Positions 35,826-47,720 of a stretch of 64,000 nt of DNA are shown in pieces; within the stretch, counting starts at the first letter, position 1, and every line of letters begins with the position of its first letter. The stretch is from positions 33,676,898 through 33,740,897 of the forward strand of contig NC_092577.1 in assembly GCF_037975245.1 (NCBI RefSeq), in the 5' to 3' direction. The DNA is from Apostichopus japonicus (taxonomy: Eukaryota; Echinodermata; Holothuroidea; Aspidochirotida; Stichopodidae). The position numbers and the translations under genes were made by a program. The notes beneath the pieces were generated by a model, which saw only the letters and a list, made by a program, of their open reading frames with translations, had not been told where the DNA came from and did not search any database.

Positions 35826-36135
35826 GGCCTATATATACATATATATATTTATGTATATGTATGTTATATATATATATCATATACATATATATGTATCATA
35901 TATATATATATGATACATATATATAACATACATATACATAAATATATATATATATTTATGTATATGTATGTTATATATATATATCATATACATATATATG
36001 TATCATATATATATATATATGATACATATATATATATAACATAGCCTACATATACATAAATATATATATATATTTATGTATATGTATGTTATATATATCA
36101 TATACATATATATATGATACATATATATAACATAC

Positions 36136-36197
<62 letters not shown>

Positions 36198-36200
36198 GTA
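35826..36200. repeat. Tandem AT-rich palindromic units
   Basis: Repeated blocks of tatttatgtatatgtatgtta...tcatataca...tgatacata...taacatacatatacataaata. Each block is close to its own reverse complement, and about two and a half to three blocks are joined end to end. This differs from plain TA repeats because the same non-TA interruptions recur in mirrored order. Confidence 0.85.
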
Positions 36201-36972
36201 TAATCATAGAATGATTTCATTTTATGTTACCGATTGTGTTTTTCTTTAATTTAATTTCTGGAAACAGTGGTCTTTAAAATGTTTAATTTATACTTTAATT
36301 TATAATCCAAACATTTTAATGTGTGATGCATGTGTTCTGAATGAAATCCAAGACTCTCTTAAAAGGAACAGTTTTGATAAGATTTACTCATTGATTAAAT
36401 CGTTTTTAAAACACAAAATATCAAGATGTGGTTTTTTACACATTGACCTTGCAAGATGTACAACATATATTGCAAACAGTTATGTTTTTGTTACAGGAAT
36501 ATCGATTTAAAAGTCTCTCTAACGTTAAGCCTAGTTAAACTAATCCTTCTCCCGTCCTACTACAGATATGCCCGCGTACGCCTTTCTACGTCTCATGATA
36601 ATTTATTCTTTATACAAACGAATAATTGGAAATTACAATGGTACTTTCCCCACCTTCGAGGCATGCTAAAGAAAAGAGGAGGAAAAAATAGTTGGAATTC
36701 TTGAAAATGTGCTATTGCTAAGGGTAATGAGGTGAAGGGTTGTTGCGTGCGTCACCGGTACCATGACAACGCAATATATCACTCAGACGCGATGCCTTCG
36801 GTGTTGAACTTTGGCGCGCCAACTAATGAATGGATTTAGTAATTGAGTTTGCTGTAACTAAAGGCGTTCCCCCAATGTGAGTTGATTAGAGGTCACCGAA
36901 GGGTCATAACGTTATAGTGACGACTTGTGTTCTAAATCACAGCCCTTTCTTTCATCAGCCATGATCAATAAT

Positions 36973-37270
<298 letters not shown>

Positions 37271-37631
37271 TAATAATGATAATTATTAGAGGCCGAGAGA
37301 AAGACAGTAATTACATTTTTTGTTGTTATAGAAAAATAAATTACGTCAAGACTAGATTAAAGTAAATTAGGGGTAGGGGCTATACCTACAAGTGCTCATT
37401 AGAGCGAACAATCTTTGTGAGTATACAAGGTCATATCAGATTGCGACACAATGACGTGACATTTATGAAGAGTGATTTTAATCAAAGTCTGGAGCGAAAA
37501 TAAACACCAATGTAATGAATATACGTGTCGGCTTGTTTATAATATTAATAATGATATTTGATTTTTATACGCGCTATATACAGTTTGATATCGAAACTGT
37601 AACTTCGATTGAAGCAGAGTTTTTTTTTCCT

Positions 37632-37905
37632 GATTACCCTTTCGTTTCTGTTACTGTTTACAAATATGTGTGTCTGTTTATGTGTTTGTGTATGTTCCTG
37701 TTTCTGTTACTGTCTTTCGTTCTGTGTCCGTTTCTGTTACTTCCCCTGTCTGTTACTTTTTGCTGTCTGTTTCAGTATTTGTGTCTGTTTATGTATCTGT
37801 TAATATTATAAGGTCTGTTTCTGATATAGTCTGTTTCTTTTTTTCGGTGTCAGTTTCTGTTACTATATATGTTTCTATTAAAGTTATGTGTCTGTTTCTA
37901 TCTGT
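37632..37905. repeat. CTGTTT/CTGTTA low-complexity repeat
   Basis: Imperfect 6-bp-register repeats (tctgttactg, tgtttctgtt). The hydrophobic/Cys-Val-rich open frames here derive from the repeat. Confidence 0.75.
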
Positions 37906-38887
37906 TTATGAGGGGGGGGGGGCTTCTTACTTTTTCAATAACAAAATCAATTCTAAAATGCCCGCTGGTATATTATTCTACGTCAGGAGTATGGACGCTG
38001 ATGTAATGACGCAAGCCTATAATGTGTTTCGTGGGTATTGCTTGTCACAAGTCTATATCTAAGTTTCAACAAATTATCCGCGTGTGTTTATGTCAGTGTC
38101 TGTAGAGCTTACACCCCCCCCCCCACCCCTTTTGTCATTCGGAAGGAAAACGTTAAGTTTGGGGATTTCTGAGACATTATGTCAAGGGAGAATCAGGACA
38201 GCGTTTTAAACATTTCCAAGATTGTATACACCTTTGCAAAAGGTCCACTTGAAATTTGAAAATTGTCAGGTGCGTGCTAGTCCTATTGTTTGAAGGTTAT
38301 GTCCTACGACGGTACCATATGCGTTTTCCCTTCGGGCGCAATTCACACCAATACCCCTCCCCTCCCCAGTTACATAAATGCACGACTACACCCCATATCT
38401 GATCTTAAAAGAGGGACAAACCTGAATCATTTGGTTCCGGTATACGGGGTAATATGTTGTTATAAATGAACGTATTAGTTTGCAGGCTAATCGATCATAC
38501 TACGCACAGGTAAATACTTATAATACAGTTCAAAAGTCCTGAATGAGATGGCGCTATGCCAGAAATTCCAGCGTCACTACAATACGGGCCCTTCAAACGC
38601 AGCTGACATATTCAGACCTGTCTTGCCAGCAGGGGTGCAATCGCCAACCTTTACTAGGCTCGCAGGGGGTGGGAGAGGGGTGGGGGGTGGTGGGAGATGA
38701 TAAGCCGTCCAGGAAAGGGTTCTTAGGTGAGGTGTGGGCCCTCCTCCTCCTTTCATAAAATGAAGCGTGCTTTAATGCAGAATATTTTGCAACTTTTGAG
38801 ACAATGTTGACGAATCTTCGACTGTCTTTGGTGTCCGCTATTTTTTTTTAAATTGTTTGCCAGAGGGAAAGTAATCACCCTAAGTTT
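37906..38887. other. No gene recognised
   Basis: G and C runs at 37911-37922 and 38113-38126; otherwise ordinary sequence up to the hAT insertion. Confidence 0.5.
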
Positions 38888-38895
38888 ATCCTGAG

Positions 38896-40267
38896 CAGGG
38901 CCGGATTTACCAATGGGCAACGTGGGCAGCTGCCCACGGGCCTCCACAACAAGGGGCCTCCACATACTTTATGAAAATATATATATATAAGGGAAATTTG
39001 AAGAAAAAAAATTAAATGTAGGCTGACAAATATCATCAATCAAAATCACATTGCGCGCGGGTTACGCCATGCATACGCTTGAAGTCATATTCAATTTTAA
39101 TTGTATCTCTTTGTGAATGGTAGAAACAGCTAAGTGGTTGTTTTACCGTTATTGCAAATCACACGTCGGCAGACAAACACGATTGGCCTAATATCCGAAG
39201 TCATCAATCTCAACGTCTATTTTCTTTAGAACTAGGTTAATGGTTTTGATTGAAACATTTCAGTACACCCTGACAGTGCGCCTGTCATCACCTCCCTCTA
39301 GATTTCAGACAGGTATTGCTAATTGATTCTTTTCATGTGCAATGATGAAACAACTGTCTTCTCGCCCCCTCTACACACACATACACAGGCCCGTGCGCGT
39401 CTGGGCAGTTGGCATTAACATGTTCGTCAAGAATCATGTTAGTCCAGTCCAGCTAAAAGCAAGTTTAGTTTCGGTTTCTTGCGTTAACTGGAAACACTGG
39501 ACTGTAATGAAATCGAAGCAGCTGCAGCAAAATTAGTTTCTGAGTACAAGGATGATCTAGATCAATCACTTGGTGTTGAACTTGTGCAGTTTGCAGCCTT
39601 CTTTACTCATTTTCCTGAAGATGATAAGATGGGGAGAGAACAGTTCCTTTATAAACTGTTGATGGACAAACACGTTGCGGATACATTTCCAAATGTCGAG
39701 ATAATGCTACGGATGTACTTGGTGCTCATGGTCACAAACTGTTCTGGAGAACGTTCGTTCAGTAAACTGAAGTTCATTAAGAACAGACTCCGTACTGCAA
39801 TGGGTCATGATAGGCTCAGTCATCTGACCTTGATGAGTATTGAATATGACATTCTCAGAGATCTGACTTCGACAAATTGATCCAAGATTTTGCAAGGGTC
39901 AAGTCTCGAAAACTGCCTGGTCTGTAAATATACGTACTGTAAGTATTATATCCATGTTTATATGATTGATCATGATTGCTCGTTCGTACTGAGAGTGAGA
40001 GAGGTTGTAGCAACCTTTTTACTTGTACTGAAAATTTTGCAGGCAAACAGGCCTACATATACCGTAATGAAAATTCTTCAGAAATCACAAAATTTACTTC
40101 AGAAATCACAAAATACTGCACCATTTCGCATCCAAGAACCCTTAATTATTGGAAAAAATCCAATACCCCTCCCCTTACACACCTCCCCCAGGACGGCGAT
40201 CACTGGAGGGGGGGCCTCCACCACTGAAGGTTGCCCACGGGCCTCCACATGTCTAAATCCGGCCCTG
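38896..40267. mobile_element. hAT transposon, internally deleted, with intact ends
   Basis: Termini CAGGGCCGGATTTACC at the left and tctaaatccggccctg at the right form a 14-bp terminal inverted repeat (CAGGGCCGGATTTA). A perfect 8-bp target duplication atcctgag lies at 38888-38895 and 40268-40275. The element is 1372 bp, well short of an autonomous hAT, and keeps only the end of its transposase. Both subterminal regions carry gcccacgggcctccaca in the same orientation. Confidence 0.96.
39500..39880 (+). pseudogene. hAT transposase, C-terminal dimerisation region only
   Basis: The open frame runs through EAAAAKLVSEYKDD, VQFAAFFTHFPEDD, MYLVLMVTNCSGERSFSKLK and IKNRLRTAMGHDRLSHL, ending at tga (39878-39880). 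The NCSGERSFSKLK...KNRLR...RL motif is the hallmark of the hAT C-terminal dimerisation domain, closest in style to ZMYM-like hAT transposases. The zinc-finger and most of the catalytic region are missing. There is no start codon of its own (39584 is GTG). It is a fragment inside the deleted element. Confidence 0.9.
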
Positions 40268-40275
40268 ATCCTGAG

Positions 40276-42256
40276 GCTAAAATCACCCCCCCCCCCTCCC
40301 CCAGAAGTATACGTGCATGTTTTCCCCCGTCTCGCTGGTGGGCAATCCTGAGGGCCATAAGGGCACCCATACTATCAGATTGGGGGGGGGGGGGGATTTC
40401 AATCTCACATGTCGGCCGCCTATTTAGAACCCTTGATATAGATCAAGAAAAATACATACAGCAAAGAACAAAGAAAGAAAATACGGTTTTGTATGAATAC
40501 ATTCCTTAATGATTGTTTCTGAAGGATAATTTTCGTCTATTTCAATCAACAGGAAATACGAAAAGACAAGAAAACACATGCTCAAAGTAATTGTTCTATA
40601 AAATATATCATGTTATTATTTATAGATTACGTTTATAAGACACCTACACATTTCAGATTACATGTACATACAATACAGCCTTTGCCAAACTTTACTTAAA
40701 TTACTTGGATACAACTTGGAAAAGAATCCTCAGGAAACTGAAAACTATTGCAAATACCGACACACAGCATGTGTGGGGCGCAACCACCATTCGTTTATTA
40801 TGGGGGAGGGGGAGATGGCTAAGGGGTCTTGGAGAATTTTTAGTAGAATGGAAGATGCTAAGATGCAGAATGGATGCTATATTTTGACACTTTTGAAACA
40901 ATGTTGAAAAATATGAAACAGTGGAGGATTGTGTAAGTACTGCATATATATGCCAGGATATTTTGACAATGTGCACAGTAGACTGTCTGATCTTCTTAGT
41001 TCCCACTTGTTGCAAATTTTTTTGTTTCCATCACAGGGAAGCTTGATACTTCCTATAAGTGCTGCGATTCATGGATTGGATACAAACTTTCAATGTGACT
41101 CACAAGATAAGGTATAATTAAATAAATCAATCAATCAATCAATAAATAACTCCTGTGTGGAGGTGGGAAGTAGACAAAGTCAGAGAAAAATAATAGAAGA
41201 GATATATCAGCCGACTCGCAACAATTTTATTTAACTTTCCAGCTTTCAGCCTTTCACTTTTTCATTAATTATATTGAAACATAGATTCATAAGATAAATT
41301 TACTCTACAAAACAGGAAAAAATTACAGTATTGCAATAGTAACGATACAACTCAATATATCAAAAGAAGGTCAATAACCAAGTAATTTATCAATAATCAT
41401 ACTTACAAGCCAACGCATCAGCTACACACATGCACACACATACCAACAGGCACCCACACACATATTATCAGCATTACTGTACATAGATTCCTTTCCTTCA
41501 GCAAGGATTAAAAGAATTACGGATGAAATATGAGTGACTTAAACTTCATTTCATTCATAATTTAATAGACTTTGCTAATGATTTATTAAAAACATATAAT
41601 TAATAGAGACAAAGTTGTACCTGAAAGTTCAGCTCACTGGCCTTGAAAATATTTCCGGGTGGCGGAAAAGAAGTTACTGTAAACTATATATCGTACCTAA
41701 GTAAATCTGGAAGGCCACTCTGACAGCTTACCACCAGACTCACAAAATGAATCCAACATACAGCTTTCATTAAGAAGTTCAAATCCCCAAAAACCACAGC
41801 TAGAAAGACCTTAAAGGCATTGAAGACTTGCCCCAAACCGCATGCGGCAATCTGAAAAAGGTAACTTTCTGTTGCTTGCAACTGACGCTTTGTTTGTGTA
41901 GCTACAAAATGAAGACAGTAATGAAACGTGATACCTTGTTATCTTTAGCTGGACCTGAGATGTCCATCGCTGTATTGTTTGTACACTGTGCTGTGGGTAT
42001 ATTGACCGCAGCTGTATTTACTGACTGTACACTACTGTCTAATTACCGAAGGTAGCAAGCTGTGTGTGTATTTTCTGGGATCGATGGTGGTGTCTAACAC
42101 TTCTGTTACATTCGGAACTAGGTCCGATTACCGGCATTAGACGTTTCTTTTTGCGCGAGTCTTCACACCCTCCAACTGGACATCAGATATTTCCAAACTG
42201 ATAGGAATCCAAAGTGATAGAAAGCCTTCCCTTGTCCTACTGCATTGAGTAATGTA
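40276..42256. other. 3' side of the F-box gene; no other gene established
   Basis: Should include the 3' UTR of the - strand F-box gene. A - strand AATAAA at 41587-41582 is one candidate polyadenylation signal. Two splice-bounded stretches (+ 41035-41110 and - about 41720-41850) could be exons, but their proteins are not recognised. (AATC)n occurs at 41126-41142. Confidence 0.4.
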
Positions 42257-45200
42257 CTAGTCCTCACCAAAGGACACTTTGACATAAGAGCCTGCCATCT
42301 TGGCACCATAGTGGCCTGCCCAGAACAGAGTGTCTTTGCTTTTGTGGGTAAAACTGATGAATCTCAAGCCAGGGCCATAGTCTTTAAATACATGAGAAAT
42401 CTGCCACAAAGATAGAAAGAAACAAATTCAGATGAAGTTAAGTAAAGGTTTTCTTGATTAATTCCTGATATCATCTGTTTCCCAGTGGTATGAAGGGGAT
42501 TTAGAAGGTAGTGGAGGGTGTACGTGTCTCAATATCCCCAACATATTTAGGTAGGGTGTATGTAACTTGGACCCCTGCAAGAGCCAGAGGGGGGTCCATG
42601 ATATATAAAGCAGGGGAAGGGGGGGGCATATAGCACCGTATTCATTGATGCCAACTCCCATGTAGGAGGGCATGGGATTCCTCCCCCTAAAAATATTAAA
42701 CATTTTGATATCAAATGGTGAATTTTGATGCATACACAGATTATTCATCCTGAAGGCGTTCTGGACCTGGACGAGGGTCTTGTGCTTCCTAGACTGAGTG
42801 CAAAAATGAACGTTTGACCCACAGATGACGATGGAGTTTGGATGACAAGGGCCCACCCCCACCCTCTCCCTTTGTTCACCCTACTTCCATGCTGCATCCC
42901 AACTCCACATTGGCCAAGACAAGGGAGGGGAAGATTCCCCTCTCCTTTAATAGATTCAATGTACAAGCAGCAACTAGAAGAAAGATTCAATTTTATACTA
43001 CCCCCCTTCCCCTCCCCTCTCCCATCACCTTCTCCTCCCCATAAATGTTGAACAATGTCTACAGTCAACCAGCTATTTCCCTCAACTTTTACCACTACAC
43101 ATTCCACCCTCTAGTTTCAGTCAATAGAAGCCCATGTTGAACCTGTTCTTCATACCGAGCCATTCCCTCTACATCGGCCCATCTAACACCCCTCTCCCCC
43201 CACATCTCCTCTCCCGAATGTAGCATGTTACACCCTCATACCTCTTTCCAGTCATTGGGCGCCCACTGTGGAGTCTGTTCTTCATATTCAAAAGAGTCGA
43301 TAACATCTTTTTCTCCTCCTTTCTTGGTTTTGTGCAACACCACTTCCAAATTGTACAAATTGCCACAGTCAAATCTGGCTGCATACCTAATGGAGGGAGG
43401 CAAGAAGGCTTGAACGATACTTTTTGCAAGATATCACACAGTGTGTTAGCTCAACAAAGAAACCTTAAAGACTTTCAGACAGTTCCTTTTTGCGATAGCC
43501 TATAATAACAGTTGGGCTACACTCTCCTGTGAGGGGGGGGGGGTGCGCTCATTTTTTCTCCTCCATACTGAGAACAGTTAATTGTGGTCAAGTGGTTAAG
43601 GTGAACTGACGTTCAATCTAAGGATAGCAGGTTTTTAGTCCTGGTAACATCATTAAGCTGTGTCCTTGGGACAAGGCACTTAACCTCCATTGTCTTTCTC
43701 AACCCAGGAATATTTAAATAGGATCTGGGCAGATTAATTAAACTACACTCTCCTGAGGGGGGGGGCGGGGGAGGTTGGATCAAGACGTCAGACCCACCAA
43801 CTTTTACATAATTTCCTTTAACGTATTTGCTCTTTTTAAAATAAATTTCTCCTTACCAGTCTCCAACTTTTAACGGCGGCTGTAAGCGGTCCAACATTTC
43901 TTCCTCAAACCCTTCCTGTACCAAGTCAACCACTTGACATTTACAGCACCAGCCGTAAGAAGTAGCAAAGTTGCAAGGTTTGCCATCGGCTATGGCCAGT
44001 AATTCTGGTGGTTTTTCCCCACTGCCTGCCCCTTTGTCCTTCTCGACTAACCACTTATCTCCACCATCTTGCAATTTCTTCCAGTGCTTGAAATTATCTG
44101 CAAATAGAAACATGCAGACAGTCAACCTCGTACAGGACGAGTCCACAAAAAAAAAAAAAAAAGAGAGAAATAAAGGAAAACAAAGAGAATTAATGATCTT
44201 TTTTCACAATTTTCTTCAACAAAATAAAACCAGAAAGCCAGTGGGCTTATTGTGATTCCTTGCCAATTGAGATTATAATCCCAACCTTTAATATCACATT
44301 GAACATACATTATCATGTACCTGCTCTATATCAACACCTTCACACAAAGTATGATTCAATTCTGAAAATGTTTACATTTGACCCTGTGACCTCATTATTA
44401 TTCATGAGATGAGCATCAAAATCAATAGGGTTCATCTACTCACTATGGCGCATCTATGTACCAAGTATGACTTTAACTTGTCGCTAGTTACTTCAGTTAC
44501 CGTGTTTACAAGCTATTTTAGTAAAAATCACCTTAAGCCCCACCCTCTAATAAATATGCATAATATCAACTTGAACATATTTCACCATGTAACCGCTATC
44601 TACCAACATATTAATACCAAGTATAAATAAATTCTGACTTTTGGTTGCAGAGTTATTAGCATTTGAAGATTTTTACATTTGACCCCGTATAACCAATGAA
44701 ACAGACTGTTTTACCTATCACATTTGAAAATGGTAGAATCATTCTGACCTCTTCCTTTGCCCTCATCACCTGAATATATCAGACCTCTTTTAAATCAAGC
44801 AGTTTTGGCCAGAAGTTATGATTGTGGATCTCTTGTAAATAAAAAAATATCAAGAGATTAACTAAGAAGCTTTTCTTACATTTCTACACTCAAAAACAGC
44901 AATGTCAGTTTTTGTATAGATCTGTAAAATTTCATTCCTTAAAATTCATTGCCTCTGCCATTTACCCACAACACCCTCCAGTAACATATTACACCATTGA
45001 TCAAATGTTCAGGTTCAACCTACCATTTCCACTTGGATTTTTGATGAGGTTTCTACTGAATGGTTCTTTCAAGTAAAATTTCCTCCAATCAGACGGATAG
45101 CAAGGCGCCATAATTTTCTTGACATATTTCCCCTCTCTTTCGCATTTCAGTTTCCAAAGACTTGAACTGTTTACAAGCGTCCCAAACAATGGTGAAACTC

Positions 45201-45399
45201 TGGCACATTTCTCCAAATCTTTAACCGGTAGGAATGACAAAATGACGATTACAATCTCCTCTGGAATGTTAACAAATCTACCGTTGATCTCCACCTTCAT
45301 CTGGCCTTTGGCTTGAAGACATTCATCGTCACCAAAATCTTCCAAATTGTCTTTCCTCACTGCATTGCGTTCTTTTCTTGATGCATTGATACCCATCAT
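42257..45399 (-). CDS. FBXO2/FBXO6-like: F-box protein with FBA glycoprotein-binding domain (four coding exons, complete)
   Basis: Coding exons on the - strand are 45399-45024, 44097-43857, 43386-43242 and 42400-42257. All introns are GT-AG and all phases agree, giving 301 residues, close to FBXO2/6/17/27/44 (about 280-300). The F-box lies at about 41-87 (GRFVNIPEEIVIVILSFLPV, then SLWKLKCEREG). The FBA domain follows, with the family signatures DWRKFYLKEPFSRNLIKNP, VDLVQEGF, LDRLQPP, DYGPGLRFISF, DTLFWAGHYGAKMAGS and a final strand VKVSF. Family members are SCF ubiquitin-ligase receptors; FBXO2/6/27 bind high-mannose glycans of misfolded glycoproteins. The aromatic pair used for glycan contact is F-W here (FWAG), so sugar binding is plausible but unproven. 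The start is the first of two ATGs, just after an acceptor (tttcacag, exon from 45405), implying an upstream non-coding exon. Confidence 0.94.
43583..43735 (+). mobile_element. tRNA-derived SINE fragment
   Basis: The head gtggtcaagtggttaagg (A-box-like) and a degenerate B-box (ggtttttagtcc) are followed by gtgtccttgggacaaggcac, a body motif of widespread marine-animal SINEs, and aacccaggaata. It lies in the intron between the second and third coding exons of the F-box gene, opposite to it in strand. Confidence 0.7.
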
Positions 45400-45405
45400 G
45401 ATGTT

Positions 45406-46800
45406 CTGTGAAAATGAATACAAGTCACAATAAATCACAGAAAAAGTTGAAATCTTTGAATCATATTTCTCATCCAGCATCGGGCGATGATAACAGACTT
45501 TTAAGTGTACATCTTTCATGAATGTTGATAATATTATGTTACAGTAAGCCTTTACCTAAGGAGTAAGGTATTAACATACATAACCAATACCAGACAGTAC
45601 TGTCAATTATGATTTGAAACCTTAGGCAACAGTCAACTTACACAGAACGGAGGCCAAACATTTAGCCCAAGTACTAGCAGAGCCAGGCTATAGTAGGCCA
45701 AACAAGTCAATTCAAGGTAGGCTAAGGCCTAAATAACAGTTTTAGGTACATTCTACGGTATCTCATGACTGGGCCTAGCTTATGTTAACGTTAGGTCAAC
45801 TTTTGTGATGCAGGAGAGGACAAGTACCATAGGACTGACTATGACTAACTAGCCTTTCCAAGACCTACCTTTATCAAATGCGATCGACGTATTTGGATGA
45901 TAAGACATTAAACAAGTTCAAGACCTCTACATTTTCCAACTTATAAAAATCAATTTTCTGTTTCGCTTTGTAAGACTAGTGTAAGCTGACTACATGATTC
46001 TGAAATAGTTGTAATCTAGTATGAATCATGACCATATGTGACTGAGTACGAGTAGGGCTAGGCCTAGGACTAGTTTCATTTTCTAAATATACTAAGATTA
46101 CGTAATGGGTCTAGCTCATGCGGTAGCATACGCCCATTAAAAGCCCCATTGATTTGTATACTAAATCACAAAAGTAATGTGGTCTCTAAGTCTAGATAGA
46201 AGTTTTCACCAGCTAAACGCTACCCATCACCGGATAGCTGACAAGTTGGCCTTTCATGGCACCATCAATTTTTCGTATCATGACCATGTAGATTTTTTGC
46301 TATCTGAGCCGGAAGTTTTCGTCACTTGTAAACAAACCTCTTCATTAAGTGGTAAACAAATTTCCTACGCTGCTCCTGGGAGGCCTAAAAGGGTCTAAAA
46401 TTGCCTCAATTGACCCAATTTTCTCAGCACATGTACTTTCATTCATGCTCTTCAACATGCAAGCCACAAAAAACTAGATTATGATTGATAACAGGTCACA
46501 AAAAATGTTCTCCTGCTGCTTTTTGGCACTTTTCCTGATTGATATAGACCCTAATATGAGTATGCCACCTTCAAAACAGCTGTAACCAAGGAACGCCAAA
46601 TTGATTTTGTTTTACTGGGTTTAGTGTTACCGTCTTTACATTTCGTTTTAATAAACAAAAGTTTGACCCTTGTCTGATTTTTGAAATTGAATTCATAATG
46701 GAAGTAAATAAAACTTCGAGAAAATGGAAAAACCACAAAAGAAGCGACTCATATCCGTCTTATCCTATAAAGTAATGAATGATGAAAATAGCGTAAAACT
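45406..46800. other. Region 5' of the F-box gene
   Basis: A - strand donor-like aaag|gtaggt at about 45867 could end a non-coding first exon, but this is weak. No other gene recognised. Confidence 0.35.
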
Positions 46801-47004
46801 CGCTGTGTGTGATCTATCACTTGCAGCCCTCTGTGTTGCCCCTGTTACTGTTCTGGTTGTGCCTATTTAGTTTTATTCTCGTAGTTGCTCACTTATAGTT
46901 TACTTATTGTATGTTTATGTTTGTATTCACTATTGTTTTATGTTTACTGTCGACGGGAAATAATTTCCGTTTTCTGTTTTTCTGAAATGGACAATAAATT
47001 TTCT
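46801..47004 (+). mobile_element. Possible LINE-type 3' end seeding the adjacent microsatellite
   Basis: A T-rich stretch with a short hairpin (ggaaataatttccg) ends in tgaaatggacaataaatttt and runs directly into ATCC repeats. Many CR1/L2/RTE-type LINEs end this way, with an AATAAA-like motif followed by a short tandem tail. No reverse-transcriptase coding was found, so this is inference. Confidence 0.35.
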
Positions 47005-47720
47005 ATCCATCCATCCATCCATCCATCCATCCATCCATCCATCCATCCATCCATCCATCCATCCATCCATCCATCCATCCATCCATCCATCCATCCATCC
47101 ATCCATCCATCCATCCATCCATCCATCCATCCATCCATCCATCCATCCATCCATCCATCCATCCATCCATCCATCCATCCATCCATCCATCCATCCATCC
47201 ATCCATCCATCCATCCATCCATCCATCCATCCATCCATCCATCCGTCCGTCCGTCCGTCCGTCCGTCCGTCCGTCCGTCCGTCCGTCCGTCCGTCCGTCC
47301 GTCCGTCCGTCCGTCCGTCCGTCCGTCCGTCCGTCCGTCCGTCCGTCCGTCCGTCCGTCCGTCCGTCCGTCCGTCCGTCCGTCCGTCCGTCCGTCCGTCC
47401 GTCCGTCCGTCCGTCCGTCCGTCCGTCCGTCCGTCCGTCCGTCCGTCCGTCCGTCCGTCCGTCCGTCCGTCCGTCCGTCCGTCCGTCCGTCCGTCCGTCC
47501 GTCCGTCCGTCCGTCCGTCCGTCCGTCCGTCCGTCCGTCCGTCCGTCCGTCCGTCCGTCCGTCCGTCCGTCCGTCCGTCCGTCCGTCCGTCCGTCCGTCC
47601 GTCCGTCCGTCCGTCCGTCCGTCCGTCCGTCCGTCCGTCCGTCCGTCCGTCCGTCCGTCCGTCCGTCCGTCCGTCCGTCCGTCCGTCCATCCATCTATCT
47701 ATCTATCTATCTATCTATCT
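47005..47720. repeat. Compound (ATCC)60-(GTCC)111-(ATCT)n tetranucleotide array
   Basis: ATCC occupies about 47005-47244. It switches at a single sharp boundary to GTCC (47245-47688, 444 bp, one CpG every 4 bp), then two ATCC units and a short ATCT tail. There is essentially no mixing across the boundary. Long open frames on both strands ([16 protein letters not shown]) are artefacts. Confidence 0.98.

Noticed and set aside
41035-41110. + strand stretch reading GSLILPISAAIHGLDTNFQC between acceptor- and donor-like sites
   Set aside because: Too short, unrecognised and isolated.
41720-41850. - strand stretch IAACGLGQVFNAFKVFLAVV with acceptor and donor-like borders
   Set aside because: Hydrophobic and splice-bounded, but no family match and no partner exon; it lies in the likely 3' region of the F-box gene.
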